Below, piece by piece: positions 17,001 to 26,211 of a stretch of 64,000 nucleotides of DNA (position 1 is the first letter of the stretch; every line of letters starts with the position of its first letter). The notes beneath the pieces were generated by a model. It made no database searches. It was not told the DNA's origin and was given only the letters and a program-made list of their open reading frames with translations. This stretch comes from Mesorhizobium norvegicum (GTDB lineage: Bacteria > Pseudomonadota > Alphaproteobacteria > Rhizobiales > Rhizobiaceae). The position numbers were made by a program, and so were the translations under genes. The DNA lies in contig NZ_SMYZ01000047.1 in NCBI RefSeq assembly GCF_004919685.1, positions 1 through 64,000 on the forward strand, written 5' to 3'.

Positions 17001-18938
17001 ATGCGCCACATCATGGCAAAGAGCCTCGCACCCACCGACGGCGTCCGCGAGTATCTGGCGGCGCAGGAGAAGAAGTCGCTGCTGCGCTTCCTGACCTGCG
17101 GTTCCGTCGATGACGGCAAGTCGACGCTGATCGGGCGCCTGCTTTCCGACACCAAGCAGATTTTCGAGGACCAGCTCGCCGCGCTCGAGCGCGATTCGCG
17201 CAAGCACGGCACGACGGGCGACGACATCGATTTCGCGCTGCTGGTCGACGGTCTCGAGGCTGAGCGTGAGCAAGGCATCACCATCGATGTCGCCTATCGC
17301 TTCTTCGCCACCCCGAAGCGCAAATTCATCGTTGCCGATACGCCCGGCCACGAGCAATACACCCGCAACATGGCGACCGGTGCCTCGACCGCTGACCTGG
17401 CGATCGTGCTGATCGATGCCCGGCAAGGGGTGTTGCGCCAGACCAGACGCCATTCGATCATCGCCTCGCTGCTCGGCATCCGCCACATCGTGCTGGCCGT
17501 CAACAAGATCGATCTCGTCGGGTTCGACCAGGCGGTCTTCGACCGGATCGTTGAAGACTACCGGCAATTCTCGCGCGATCTCGGTTTCCAGACCATCGTG
17601 CCGATCCCGATGTCGGCCCGCTACGGTGACAACGTTACCGGCCGTTCGGACAAGACGGAATGGTATTCCGGCCCGACGCTGATCGAGCATCTCGAAACCG
17701 TGTCGGTCGACGAAGCGGTGGTTGAACTGCCGTTCCGTTTTCCGGTTCAGTATGTCAATCGCCCCAATCTCGATTTTCGCGGTTTTGCCGGCACGATCGC
17801 GTCCGGCTCGGTTGCACCCGGCGACGAGGTCGTTGTCGCCAAGTCCGGCAAATCCTCGCGCGTCAAGCGGATCGTCTCGTATGGCGGCGATCTCGCCCAG
17901 GCGGCTGCCGGCCAGGCTGTCACACTCGTCCTTGACGACGAGGTCGAGATCTCACGCGGAAACATGCTGGTTTCGCCGGCCGCACGGCCGCAGGTCGCAG
18001 ACCAGTTCGCCGCCAACATCGTCTGGTTCGACGAACATGCGCTGCTGCCCGGCCGCTCCTACATCCTGCGCACCGAGACCGATCAGACCAGCGCCACGGT
18101 CACCGACCTGAAATACCGGATCAACGTCAACGACTTTGCCCATGAAGCGGCCAAGTCGCTCGAAATGAACGAAGTCGGCATCTGCAACATCTCGACGCGG
18201 ACGCCGATTGCCTTCGATCCCTTCGCCGAAAACCGCACCACCGGCGCCTTCATCCTGATCGACCGCATCTCCAACGCCACGGTCGGCGCCGGCATGATCC
18301 TGCACTCGCTGCGCCGGGCTGAAAACATCCATTGGCAGTCGCTCGATGTCGGCAAGCACGTCCGCGCCGACATGAAGAACCAGCGTCCCGCCGTATTCTG
18401 GTTCACCGGGCTGTCGGGCTCCGGCAAGTCGACCATCGCCAACCTGTTCGAAAAGAAGCTGTTCGCCACCGGCCGACATACCTATATCCTGGACGGCGAC
18501 AACGTCCGTCACGGTCTCAACCGCGATCTTGGTTTCACCGACGCCGATCGCGTCGAGAACATCCGCCGCGTTGCCGAAGTGGCGCGTTTGATGGCCGATG
18601 CCGGGTTGATCGTCATTGTTTCGTTCATTTCGCCGTTCAGCGCTGAGCGGCGCATGGCGCGCGAATTGATGGCCGACGGAGAGTTCATCGAGGTGTTCGT
18701 CGACACGCCCTTCGAGGAATGTGCCAGGCGCGATCCGAAAGGCCTCTATGCGCGCGCACTGAATGGCGAGATCAAGAATTTCACTGGCGTCGATTCCCCT
18801 TACGAAGCGCCGGAAAACCCGGAAATCCATCTCAGGACACTCGGCAAATCGGCCGAAGAGATGGTAGACGCCCTGGAACACTGGCTGAACGAGCGCGACA
18901 TTGCCGAAGACCAATACGACAGCGGCGGCGGCATCTGA
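17001..18938 (+). CDS. cysNC: Bifunctional sulfate adenylyltransferase subunit 1 / APS kinase
   Basis: About 645 residues. The N-terminal GTPase half has G-S-V-D-D-G-K-S-T, D-T-P-G-H-E-Q-Y and N-K-I-D, followed by EF-Tu-like beta-barrels. The C-terminal quarter is APS kinase, with a second P-loop G-L-S-G-S-G-K-S-T at about residue 468. The fusion is the NodQ arrangement known in rhizobia, giving PAPS directly. GAGGGG at 16984-16989 is 11 bases before the ATG at 17001. A TTG at 16995 is five bases from it and overlaps the cysD stop, so either start is possible. CysQ follows at once. Confidence 0.95.
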   Translation: MRHIMAKSLAPTDGVREYLAAQEKKSLLRFLTCGSVDDGKSTLIGRLLSDTKQIFEDQLAALERDSRKHGTTGDDIDFALLVDGLEAEREQGITIDVAYRFFATPKRKFIVADTPGHEQYTRNMATGASTADLAIVLIDARQGVLRQTRRHSIIASLLGIRHIVLAVNKIDLVGFDQAVFDRIVEDYRQFSRDLGFQTIVPIPMSARYGDNVTGRSDKTEWYSGPTLIEHLETVSVDEAVVELPFRFPVQYVNRPNLDFRGFAGTIASGSVAPGDEVVVAKSGKSSRVKRIVSYGGDLAQAAAGQAVTLVLDDEVEISRGNMLVSPAARPQVADQFAANIVWFDEHALLPGRSYILRTETDQTSATVTDLKYRINVNDFAHEAAKSLEMNEVGICNISTRTPIAFDPFAENRTTGAFILIDRISNATVGAGMILHSLRRAENIHWQSLDVGKHVRADMKNQRPAVFWFTGLSGSGKSTIANLFEKKLFATGRHTYILDGDNVRHGLNRDLGFTDADRVENIRRVAEVARLMADAGLIVIVSFISPFSAERRMARELMADGEFIEVFVDTPFEECARRDPKGLYARALNGEIKNFTGVDSPYEAPENPEIHLRTLGKSAEEMVDALEHWLNERDIAEDQYDSGGGI

Positions 18939-18948
18939 CGACAGGCTG

Positions 18949-19728
18949 ATGCTCGAAATCTTCGAGCGGCTGGCCCTGGCGGCCGGACGCGAGGTGATGC
19001 GTGTGTTCCACGCCGGCTGTGCGGTCGATCGCAAGTCCGATGCTTCGCCGGTGACCGAGGCGGACCGCGAGAGCGAAAAGATCATTCTCGCCGGACTGCG
19101 TGCCGCATTTCCCGACATTCCCTGCGTGGCCGAGGAGGAAGCATCCGCCGGCGTCGTGCCGCCCGACCTGAACGGGGCTTTCTTTCTGATCGATCCGCTC
19201 GACGGCACCAAGGAATTCGTCAACCGCCGCACCGATTTCACCGTCAACATCGCGCTGGTTCGCGATGGCGTGCCGGAAGTCGGCGTCGTCTTCGCGCCCT
19301 GCACGGGCCGTTTCTTTTCCGGCCTGCCGGGCAGGGCGGAATCTCTCGAAATCGATGGCGACTACCAGATCGTCGGCCGCCGGCCGATCTCGGTGAGAAC
19401 GGCCGTGGTGCCGCTGGCCGTCGTTGCCAGTCGTTCCCACAATACGCCGGAAACCGAGGCCTATATTCGCGACCTCGGTGCCGCCGAAATCGTTTCGGTC
19501 GGTTCGTCCCTGAAATTCTGCCTTCTCGCCAGCGCCGAGGCGGATGTCTATCCGCGCTTCGGCCGCACCATGGAATGGGACACGGCGGCAGGCGACGCCG
19601 TGCTGCGCGCGGCCGGCGGCATGACGCGCACGCTCGATGGCCAGCCTCTGGTTTATGGCAAGCGCAGGCAAAGCGACGACGAGGACTTCGCCAATCCGCA
19701 TTTCATTGCCAGCGGGAAGGGCGGGTAG
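18949..19728 (+). CDS. cysQ: 3'(2'),5'-bisphosphate nucleotidase
   Basis: 259 residues from ATG 18949; a TTG at 18901 inside cysNC would add 16. Inositol-monophosphatase fold with the metal motifs E-E-E, then I-D-P-L-D-G-T-K-E-F, and W-D-T-A-A-G-D at the end. CysQ degrades PAP, the by-product that inhibits sulfotransferases and PAPS reductase. Being third in the cysD-cysNC-cysQ operon, it completes a PAPS supply-and-clean-up unit. Confidence 0.92.
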   Translation: MLEIFERLALAAGREVMRVFHAGCAVDRKSDASPVTEADRESEKIILAGLRAAFPDIPCVAEEEASAGVVPPDLNGAFFLIDPLDGTKEFVNRRTDFTVNIALVRDGVPEVGVVFAPCTGRFFSGLPGRAESLEIDGDYQIVGRRPISVRTAVVPLAVVASRSHNTPETEAYIRDLGAAEIVSVGSSLKFCLLASAEADVYPRFGRTMEWDTAAGDAVLRAAGGMTRTLDGQPLVYGKRRQSDDEDFANPHFIASGKGG

Positions 19729-19795
19729 TTCCCAGCGTTGCTAATTACTGATGCTGGCGGGACAGAGGGGGGTGCTTGGCGCCGACCTTTCAGGC

Positions 19796-20938
19796 CTAAG
19801 CCGCCGCCACATGCGCTGAATTCGAGCCGATATAGTTGCGGATCGTTTCGATGATGTGGTCCTGGTCGGCCTCGCTGAGATAAGGGTGCATCGGCAGACA
19901 GAGGATCCGCTTCGGCAGGTCTTCCGACACGGCAAGGCCGGTCGGCGTGCGCGGGTAGTCGCGATAAGCAACCTGGGCATGCAGCGGCTTCACATAATAG
20001 ATGACCGACGGAATGCCCTTTTCGCCGAGATGCGCCTTCAGCCCGTCGCGCTTGGGTGTCTCGATGGCGTACTGCGCCCAGGCCGAACGGCTGCCGTCCA
20101 GATTGCGGGCCTCGGTGACGATGTCCCCAAGCCCTTCGGCATAGCGCTTTGCCACCACCTGGCGGGCGACCATCTCGTCTTCGAGAATGGCCAGTTTCTC
20201 GATCAGGATCGCCGCCTGCAGCGTGTCGAGCCGCGAATTGATGCCGACGCGGACATTGTCGTATTGCGTTTCGCCCTTGCCGTGGAAAGCGAAGGATCTG
20301 AGCTGCTCGGCCAGCGCATCGTCATTGGTGAACATCGCGCCGCCGTCGCCGTAGCAGCCAAGCGGCTTTGCCGGGTAGAAGCTGGTCGAGCCGACCGCGC
20401 CGAAGGAACCGCACATCTTGCCGTCGAGCGAACCGCCCATCGACTGGGCGGCATCCTCGATCACCATCAGCCCTTCGCGGTTGGCGATCGCCATGATCGC
20501 CTCGTAGTCGGCGGCAAGGCCAAACAGATCGACGGGAATGATTGCCTTCGGCTTCAGCCGGCCTTCCTTCTTGATCATGGCGATGGCCGCTTCGAGGCTG
20601 GCAATGTCGATGTTGTAGGTATGCGGGTCGACATCGACGAACACCGGCTCGGCCTTGGCCAGTGCCACCACTTCGGCGGTGGCGGCGAACGTGAAGCTCG
20701 GCACGAACACCGCGTCACCCGGGCCGACGCCGGCCGCAAACAGCGGCAACAGCAGCGCATCGGTGCCGTTGGCGCAGGCCACGACATGCTTGGTGCCGAT
20801 ATAGGCGGCAAGCTTGTTTTCGAATTCGGTGACTTGCGGGCCGAGGATATAGCGGCCCTCGTCGACGACACGGTCGATCGCGGCCTTCAGCCGGTCGCGG
20901 ATTCGTTCGCGCTGCGCGCCAAGATCGATGAACTGCAT
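19796..20938 (-). CDS. DegT/DnrJ/EryC1/StrS aminotransferase
   Basis: 380 residues with the PLP lysine motif F-Y-P-A-K-P-L-G-C-Y-G-D-G-G-A and the N-G-T-D-A-L substrate loop. The family transaminates nucleotide-linked 3- or 4-keto sugars in surface glycan synthesis. It stands alone, convergent with cysQ, with 256 bases of upstream sequence in which I can name no promoter. It is distinct from the FdtB-like enzyme at 4179. A role with the 4,6-dehydratase (a 4-amino sugar) is possible but untested. Confidence 0.82.
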   Translation of the reverse strand: MQFIDLGAQRERIRDRLKAAIDRVVDEGRYILGPQVTEFENKLAAYIGTKHVVACANGTDALLLPLFAAGVGPGDAVFVPSFTFAATAEVVALAKAEPVFVDVDPHTYNIDIASLEAAIAMIKKEGRLKPKAIIPVDLFGLAADYEAIMAIANREGLMVIEDAAQSMGGSLDGKMCGSFGAVGSTSFYPAKPLGCYGDGGAMFTNDDALAEQLRSFAFHGKGETQYDNVRVGINSRLDTLQAAILIEKLAILEDEMVARQVVAKRYAEGLGDIVTEARNLDGSRSAWAQYAIETPKRDGLKAHLGEKGIPSVIYYVKPLHAQVAYRDYPRTPTGLAVSEDLPKRILCLPMHPYLSEADQDHIIETIRNYIGSNSAHVAAA

Positions 20939-21194
20939 GTCGGCCTCAAAACGGGTTAGCCAGATAACCGGCCGCTGGTACCAGAGTTGCGCCTGCCGAG
21001 AAAGCCGGGCAGGCAGAGCCGCGAATTGCCTAGGTGTCGCAGTCTGTTACCTGTATTTTCCGGCGTGTCTTCGCGAGATGCCGGAAATCCGGGCTTCGTC
21101 AGGCGTGATCCTGCCCTCATAATCCCTAGGATCGACCCTGCGAAACATAAAGTGATCGACCAGCTCAACCAATCCTAGGCACGTTGCGGCCCGC

Positions 21195-22118
21195 TCAGGC
21201 GATCTCGTGCCGCCAGGGTGGATTGGCGCCGGCCCGGGACACCGTGACCGCTGCTGCCTTTGCGCCGAGCGCCAGCGCCTTGTGGATGGCGTCTTTCGAC
21301 AGGTCGGAAATCGCCGCCTTCGTCAGCAGGCCCTGCTCATGCAAGGAGGCGAGGATGCCGGCGTTGAACGTGTCGCCGGCGCCGACCGTGTCGACCACCT
21401 CGACCTTTTCCGGCATCACCGTGACGGCGTGGTCCTTGCTGTAGCCGACGGCACCTTCGCTGCCATGGGTAACGACGATCAGCTTGGGGCCGCGGTCCAG
21501 CCAGTTGCGGATGACATCTTCGTGCGAGCCGGCTTCGCCGAACCAGTTCAGGTCTTCATCCGACAGTTTCACGATGTCGGCCATCGCCATCATGGCGCGG
21601 ATGCGCCTGAGGTGCTTGGCCTTGTCCGGGATGAAGTTCGGCCGGATGTTGGGATCGAGCATCATTACGCGGCTTGCCTGCTCGCGCCGCATGAACTCCT
21701 CATAGGCACTGCCGGCGGGCTCCGAGATCAGGCTGATGGCGCCGAACAGCATGGCCTCGATCTCGTTGCCGAGCTGCGGCAGGTCGTCGATGGTCAGCAT
21801 GCGGCCGGCGGTGTTCTCGTCATAGAAGGTGTAGGTCGCCTGGCCGTTGGTGAGCTTGACGAAGGCCAGCGTCGTTGGCCGAGGCGAAGTGTGTGCATAG
21901 GTGGAACTGACCTTGCTCGCCCCAAGCGCATCCCGGAACTGGCCGCCGAACAGATCCGACGACAGGCCGGAAAAGAAGCCGGCCGGCGCGCCGAGCCGGC
22001 CAAGCGCGATCGCCGTGTTGAACACGGCGCCGCCGACATAAGGCGCAAAGGCCGGCTCGCCTGCTGTCGTCGTGCGCGGCAGCATGTCGATCAGGGCTTC
22101 GCCGCAGCAGAGGATCAT
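21195..22118 (-). CDS. PfkB-family sugar kinase (probable fructokinase)
   Basis: 307 residues, ribokinase fold. The opening C-C-G-E-A-L-I-D-M-L and C-terminal catalytic/anion-hole motif T-V-G-A-G-D-T-F-N-A-G are the PfkB signatures. It overlaps the mutarotase gene by four bases and forms the last gene of the ROK regulator operon, divergent from the FrcBCA transporter. That context points to phosphorylation of the imported sugar, fructose being most likely because the transporter is FrcBCA-like. Confidence 0.85.
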   Translation of the reverse strand: MILCCGEALIDMLPRTTTAGEPAFAPYVGGAVFNTAIALGRLGAPAGFFSGLSSDLFGGQFRDALGASKVSSTYAHTSPRPTTLAFVKLTNGQATYTFYDENTAGRMLTIDDLPQLGNEIEAMLFGAISLISEPAGSAYEEFMRREQASRVMMLDPNIRPNFIPDKAKHLRRIRAMMAMADIVKLSDEDLNWFGEAGSHEDVIRNWLDRGPKLIVVTHGSEGAVGYSKDHAVTVMPEKVEVVDTVGAGDTFNAGILASLHEQGLLTKAAISDLSKDAIHKALALGAKAAAVTVSRAGANPPWRHEIA

Positions 22119-22561
22119 GGCTTCCTGGTCTCCGGCGGATAGATCACGCCCTTGCGGATGATGATGTTGGCGTAGAGCCGCGGCTCGCTTGTCGCGACGA
22201 TGGCATGCGCCGATTTGACCCGTGCATAGAAGTCGGCGCCGGCCAGCGCAACCACCTTGCGGCCTGGCGCGCGTTTGGCGCAGATCGCCTCGATCTCATG
22301 GTGGACGGGATCGGCAAGCGAGGGGTCACCCTTGACCGAGGCGCGAAACAGCGCCTCCGGCACGGCGTCATCCACCGGCAGCACGCTCAAGATCGCGTCG
22401 AGCACCGGGATGAGGTGGTGACCATCGGCTCGCACCAGCCGGGTTGCCTGTTGCTCGGCTGGATAATTTCCGTCGACAAGGGCGATTTCGTCGCCATGGC
22501 CCATGCCGCGCAGGATCGCCAGAAGCTCCGGACCGAGCAGCGCCGGGATTCCGATCAACAT
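22115..22561 (-). CDS. RbsD/FucU-family sugar mutarotase
   Basis: 148 residues from ATG 22561, the usual size of FucU. The opening M-L-I-G-I-P with G-H-G-D-E-I-A-L-V-D-G-N-Y-P shows the catalytic His and Asp region of the family, and Y-A-N-I-I-I-R-K-G is the conserved C-terminal block. It would speed anomer exchange of the sugar brought in by the neighbouring ABC transporter before phosphorylation. Its start shares one base with the ROK stop. A longer frame upstream is a shadow of the ROK gene. Confidence 0.85.
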   Translation of the reverse strand: MLIGIPALLGPELLAILRGMGHGDEIALVDGNYPAEQQATRLVRADGHHLIPVLDAILSVLPVDDAVPEALFRASVKGDPSLADPVHHEIEAICAKRAPGRKVVALAGADFYARVKSAHAIVATSEPRLYANIIIRKGVIYPPETRKP

Positions 22562-23787
22562 CAGGCGCTCCTGGAAATCGTCGTCGAGCCAATCAGGAAG
22601 CGTTCGGAAAGTGGCAGGCTGGCGCCGCCGAGCGCCCGGGCATGAATGCCGACGGTTCCCTCGCGAACGGCAGGCAGCTTCAAGCCTTCGCCGTCGATCG
22701 TGGCGATGGCCGCGATGATGGCGTCGACCAGCCGGCGGCGCACCGCCTTCGGCATCCATCCGTCGATCACCGCCGCTTCGAAATCGATGACCGAGGATGC
22801 GGCGACGATGGCGTAGGCGAGCGCCCGCGAGGCACTGGCGATCCAGTCGTCGAGCTCGGGTCCGATCTCGCCCCAGTCTTCCGGCGATGTCCACAGATGC
22901 GAAGCCTCGACGCCACGCGCATTGAGCGCCTTTTCGAGCATGGCGATGGACGCCACGTCGATCAGCTGGGTCGGCTTGCCGTCCGGCCCGGGTACGGGCA
23001 TGGAACCGAGTGCTCCGGCATTGCCGGTGGGGCCGCCGAAAAGCCGGCCATTCAGCACGATGCCGCCACCGGCAAAGGCGCCGATATAGAAATAGACGAA
23101 GTCACGCGCCGCACCCGCCTGGCCGAAGACGAGTTCGGCGCCGCAGGCCGAAGTCGCATCGTTCTGCAAATAGACGGGAAAATCGCATTGCGCCTGGATG
23201 TCGGCCCGGATGTCGCGGTGGCGCCATTCATCCATGACGTCGAGCGGGGCGCCGGCGGTATCGGCCCAGTTCCACAATTCGAACGGCATGGCGATGCCCA
23301 GGCCAGCGATTCGCTTGTCCTGCGCCGGCGTCAGCGCGCCACGCATCTGCCGCATGCCGTTGCTGACGAAGTCCACCGTCTCGCGCGGCGCCGGGTAGCG
23401 GTATGAATGCTGCAGCATCGAGCGCACATTGCCAAGGAAATCGATCAGCACGAGTTCGGCGCTGCGGCGACCGATCTTGAGGCCGATGAAGAAAGCGCCT
23501 TCGGGATTGAGCGCCATCGGGATGGAGGGCTGGCCGATCTTGCCGCGCAACGGCGCCTGGCGCAGCAGAAGGCTTTCTTCCTCCAGCTCGCGCATGATGA
23601 CCGAAACCGTCTGCGCCGAAAGCCCGGTCATGCGGGCGATGTCGGATTTCGCCAGGCTGCCGTGCTGGCGCACCAGCGAAAGCACCAACCGCTCGTTGTG
23701 GTCGCGCATGCCGCTCTGGTTGGTGCCGCGGTGAATGAGGCTGTCATTCACCTCGGGCGAACCGTGCCTCGCAATGGCGGTTTCCAC
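22561..23787 (-). CDS. ROK-family transcriptional regulator (probable FrcR)
   Basis: 408 residues. Residues about 28-80 are a winged helix (S-L-A-K-S-D-I-A-R-M-T-G-L-S-A-Q-T-V-S) followed by a ROK sugar-binding domain with G-A-F-A-G-G-G-I. The usual zinc-site motif is degenerate (G-N-A-G-A-L-G-S and no Cys cluster). I chose GTG 23787 because GGGAGG stands seven bases upstream; the open frame above it runs through the intergenic operator. It is divergent from frcB and likely represses or senses through the palindrome between them. Confidence 0.85.
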   Translation of the reverse strand: METAIARHGSPEVNDSLIHRGTNQSGMRDHNERLVLSLVRQHGSLAKSDIARMTGLSAQTVSVIMRELEEESLLLRQAPLRGKIGQPSIPMALNPEGAFFIGLKIGRRSAELVLIDFLGNVRSMLQHSYRYPAPRETVDFVSNGMRQMRGALTPAQDKRIAGLGIAMPFELWNWADTAGAPLDVMDEWRHRDIRADIQAQCDFPVYLQNDATSACGAELVFGQAGAARDFVYFYIGAFAGGGIVLNGRLFGGPTGNAGALGSMPVPGPDGKPTQLIDVASIAMLEKALNARGVEASHLWTSPEDWGEIGPELDDWIASASRALAYAIVAASSVIDFEAAVIDGWMPKAVRRRLVDAIIAAIATIDGEGLKLPAVREGTVGIHARALGGASLPLSERFLIGSTTISRSA

Positions 23788-23848
23788 CCTGTTCCTCCCG
23801 TCGTTTCCCCTCAATGCTTTTGGGCCAGAATGGGTGAACGAAGCAAGG

Positions 23849-23886
23849 CTGTCAATAATAAATAAGAGTGATTTAATTATTGACAG
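23849..23886. promoter_or_regulatory. Large palindromic operator between ROK regulator and frcB
   Basis: Two perfect 11-base arms, CTGTCAATAAT at 23849-23859 and ATTATTGACAG at 23876-23886, flank a 16-base A/T-rich spacer. Each arm contains a TTGACA pointing outward, so the two divergent promoters would have their -35 boxes inside the arms. A ROK protein bound here could control both directions. The AT-rich half-site is like those of other ROK repressors. Confidence 0.75.
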
Positions 23887-23999
23887 AGGCTTCGGCCTGG
23901 TGTCTGTTGAGGCAGCGTCCACGCTGGGAGAATTTCGTTGGACGCGCTGCAGGATGCCGGTTGGCCGGCATCCGGAATGGTTCCACTGGGAGGAAAATC

Positions 24000-25034
24000 G
24001 TGAGCAATACAAAACTGTTGAAATCGACCGTGTTTGCCGCCGCGGCTCTGGGCCTGATGGCGTTTGCCTCGTCCGCATCCGCGGCCGGCGTCGGCGCCTG
24101 CCTGATTACAAAGACGGACACAAATCCCTTCTTCGTCAAGATGAAGGAAGGCGCCACCGCGAAAGCCAAGGAGATTGGCGTCGATCTGAAAGCTTATGCC
24201 GGTAAGGCCGAAGGCGACAATGAAGGCCAGGTCGCGGCAATCGAATCCTGTATCGCCGATGGCGCCAAGGGCATTCTGATCACCGCAACCGACACGGCGG
24301 CAATCGTGCCGGCGGTCAAGAAGGCCCGTGACGCCGGTCTGCTGGTGATTGCGCTGGATACCCAGCTCGAGCCGGCCGATGCAGCCGATGCCACCTTTGC
24401 CACAGACAACTTCAAGGCCGGCGAACTGATCGGCTCGTGGGCCAAGACCACCCTCGGCGACAAGGCCAAGGATGCCCACATCGCTTATATGGATCTGATT
24501 GCCAGCCAGCCTTCGGTCGACGTGCAACGCGACCAGGGCTTCATGAAGGGCTTCGGCATCGACCTCGGCGATCCCAAGAAGATCGGCGACGAAACGGATG
24601 CACGCAATGTCTGCCACGATCTGTCGAGCGGCAACGAGGATGGCGGCCACACCGCCATGGAGAACTGCCTGCAGAAGGATCCGGACATCAACGTGGTCTA
24701 CACCATCAATGAACCGGCGGCTGCCGGCGCCTATCAGGCGCTGAAGGCAGTCGGCAAGGAGAAGGACGTGCTGATCGTCTCGGTCGACGGCGGCTGCCCC
24801 GGCGTCAAGAACGTTGCCGAGGGAGTGATCGGCGCCACTTCGCAGCAATATCCGCTGCTGATGGCCTCGCTTGGCATCGAGGCGATCAAGGCCTTCGCCG
24901 ACAGCGGCAAGAAGCCCGAGCCGTCGCCGGGCCTGAACTTCTACAACACCGGCGTGACGCTGATCACCGACAAGCCCGCCACTGGCATAGAATCCATCGA
25001 CACCAAGGCAGGCCTCGCCAAGTGCTGGGGTTGA
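24000..25034 (+). CDS. frcB: Fructose-type ABC transporter periplasmic binding protein
   Basis: 344 residues from GTG 24000, preceded by GGGAGG at the right distance. A signal peptide of about 29 residues ends A-S-A-A. The mature protein starts V-G-A-C-L-I-T-K-T-D-T-N-P-F-F, the opening strand of class I (RbsB/FrcB) sugar-binding proteins. It delivers sugar to FrcC/FrcA encoded just downstream. A hairpin separates it from frcC, as often seen where the binding protein is made in excess. Fructose, ribose and mannose are the ligands known for the Sinorhizobium homologue. Confidence 0.88.
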   Translation: MSNTKLLKSTVFAAAALGLMAFASSASAAGVGACLITKTDTNPFFVKMKEGATAKAKEIGVDLKAYAGKAEGDNEGQVAAIESCIADGAKGILITATDTAAIVPAVKKARDAGLLVIALDTQLEPADAADATFATDNFKAGELIGSWAKTTLGDKAKDAHIAYMDLIASQPSVDVQRDQGFMKGFGIDLGDPKKIGDETDARNVCHDLSSGNEDGGHTAMENCLQKDPDINVVYTINEPAAAGAYQALKAVGKEKDVLIVSVDGGCPGVKNVAEGVIGATSQQYPLLMASLGIEAIKAFADSGKKPEPSPGLNFYNTGVTLITDKPATGIESIDTKAGLAKCWG

Positions 25035-25080
25035 TTTGAGCTCCTAATCGGCTCAATCTCAAAACAACGATAAGAAAAAT

Positions 25081-25110
25081 TGCGCGGGGCGGTTTCAACC
25101 GCCTCGCGCA
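25081..25110 (+). promoter_or_regulatory. Intercistronic stem-loop between frcB and frcC
   Basis: TGCGCG-G-GGCGGT pairs with ACCGCC-T-CGCGCA around a 4-base loop, giving a stem of 12 pairs with one mismatch. No T-run follows, so it looks like an mRNA-stabilising or attenuating hairpin that favours frcB over frcC. Confidence 0.7.
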
Positions 25111-25128
25111 TCAGGCAGGGAGGCCGTG

Positions 25129-26211
25129 TTGAGCGTTGAAACGACCAAAGTCAGCGGACCGCAGGAATTTGAGAAGACTTTAGCCGCTAGCGACACCAGC
25201 GTCGCCTCTTTCGACACCCATTCTCGCACCGCGCTGGAGAGCATCCAGCACCGGCTGCATAAAAGTCCGGCCATGGTGCCGTTGATCATCCTGCTCCTCT
25301 CGGTGATCCTGTTCGCCATCGTCGTCGGTGGGCGTTTCTTTTCTCCGTTCACGCTGACGCTGATCCTGCAGCAGGTGGCGATCACCGGCATGGTGGGCAT
25401 CGCCCAGACGCTCGTGGTGCTCACAGCCGGCATCGACCTGTCCGTCGGCGCCATCATGGTGCTGAGTTCGGTCGTCATGGGCCAGTTCGCCATGCATTAC
25501 GGCGTCCCGGCCCCAGTCGCCGTCGCCGTCGGGCTTCTCGTCGGAGCGCTCTGCGGCTTCATCAACGGCGTCCTCATCGCGAGGGTGAAGTTGCCGCCCT
25601 TCATCGTCACGCTCGGCACATGGTCGATCTATGCGGCCATCAATTTCATCTACTCCGGAAACGAGACCATCCGCAGCCAGGATCTCGAAACGACTGCGCC
25701 GCTACTGCAGTTCTTCGGCGGCTCCTTCAAGGTCGGCGGCGCCGTCTTCACCTATGGCGTGCTTTTGATGCTGATCCTGGCGGCGATCGCCTGGTACGTG
25801 CTCAACCACACCGCCTGGGGACGGCATGTCTATGCAGTAGGTGACGACCCGGAGGCGGCCGAGTTGTCGGGTGTTCGCGTCGACCGGATGCTGCTCGCGG
25901 TCTATACGCTCACGGGCATCATCTGCGCCATTGCCGGCTGGGCCTTGATTGGGCGCATCGGATCGGTTTCGCCACAAGCAGGTCAGTTCGAGAACATCAA
26001 CTCGATCACCGCCGTGGTGATCGGCGGCACCTCGCTGTTCGGTGGGCGCGGTTCCATTCTCGGGACCATCTTCGGCGCCCTCATCGTCGGCGTGTTTGCG
26101 CTCGGTCTGAGGCTCTGGGGCACGGATCCGCAATGGACGCAATTGTCCGTCGGCGCCCTTATCATCGTGGCGGTTGGCATCGACCAGTGGATCAGGAAGA
26201 TCTCGGCATGA
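25129..26211 (+). CDS. frcC: Fructose-type ABC transporter permease
   Basis: About 360 residues. After a polar 50-residue N-terminus come eight to ten membrane helices, with the CUT2 permease motif T-A-G-I-D-L-S-V-G-A and A-V-G-D-D-P-E-A-A-E-L-S-G-V. GGGAGG at 25118-25123 is two bases from a GTG (25126) but five from the TTG at 25129, so the TTG is the better start. The stop overlaps frcA by four bases. Confidence 0.87.
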   Translation: MSVETTKVSGPQEFEKTLAASDTSVASFDTHSRTALESIQHRLHKSPAMVPLIILLLSVILFAIVVGGRFFSPFTLTLILQQVAITGMVGIAQTLVVLTAGIDLSVGAIMVLSSVVMGQFAMHYGVPAPVAVAVGLLVGALCGFINGVLIARVKLPPFIVTLGTWSIYAAINFIYSGNETIRSQDLETTAPLLQFFGGSFKVGGAVFTYGVLLMLILAAIAWYVLNHTAWGRHVYAVGDDPEAAELSGVRVDRMLLAVYTLTGIICAIAGWALIGRIGSVSPQAGQFENINSITAVVIGGTSLFGGRGSILGTIFGALIVGVFALGLRLWGTDPQWTQLSVGALIIVAVGIDQWIRKISA

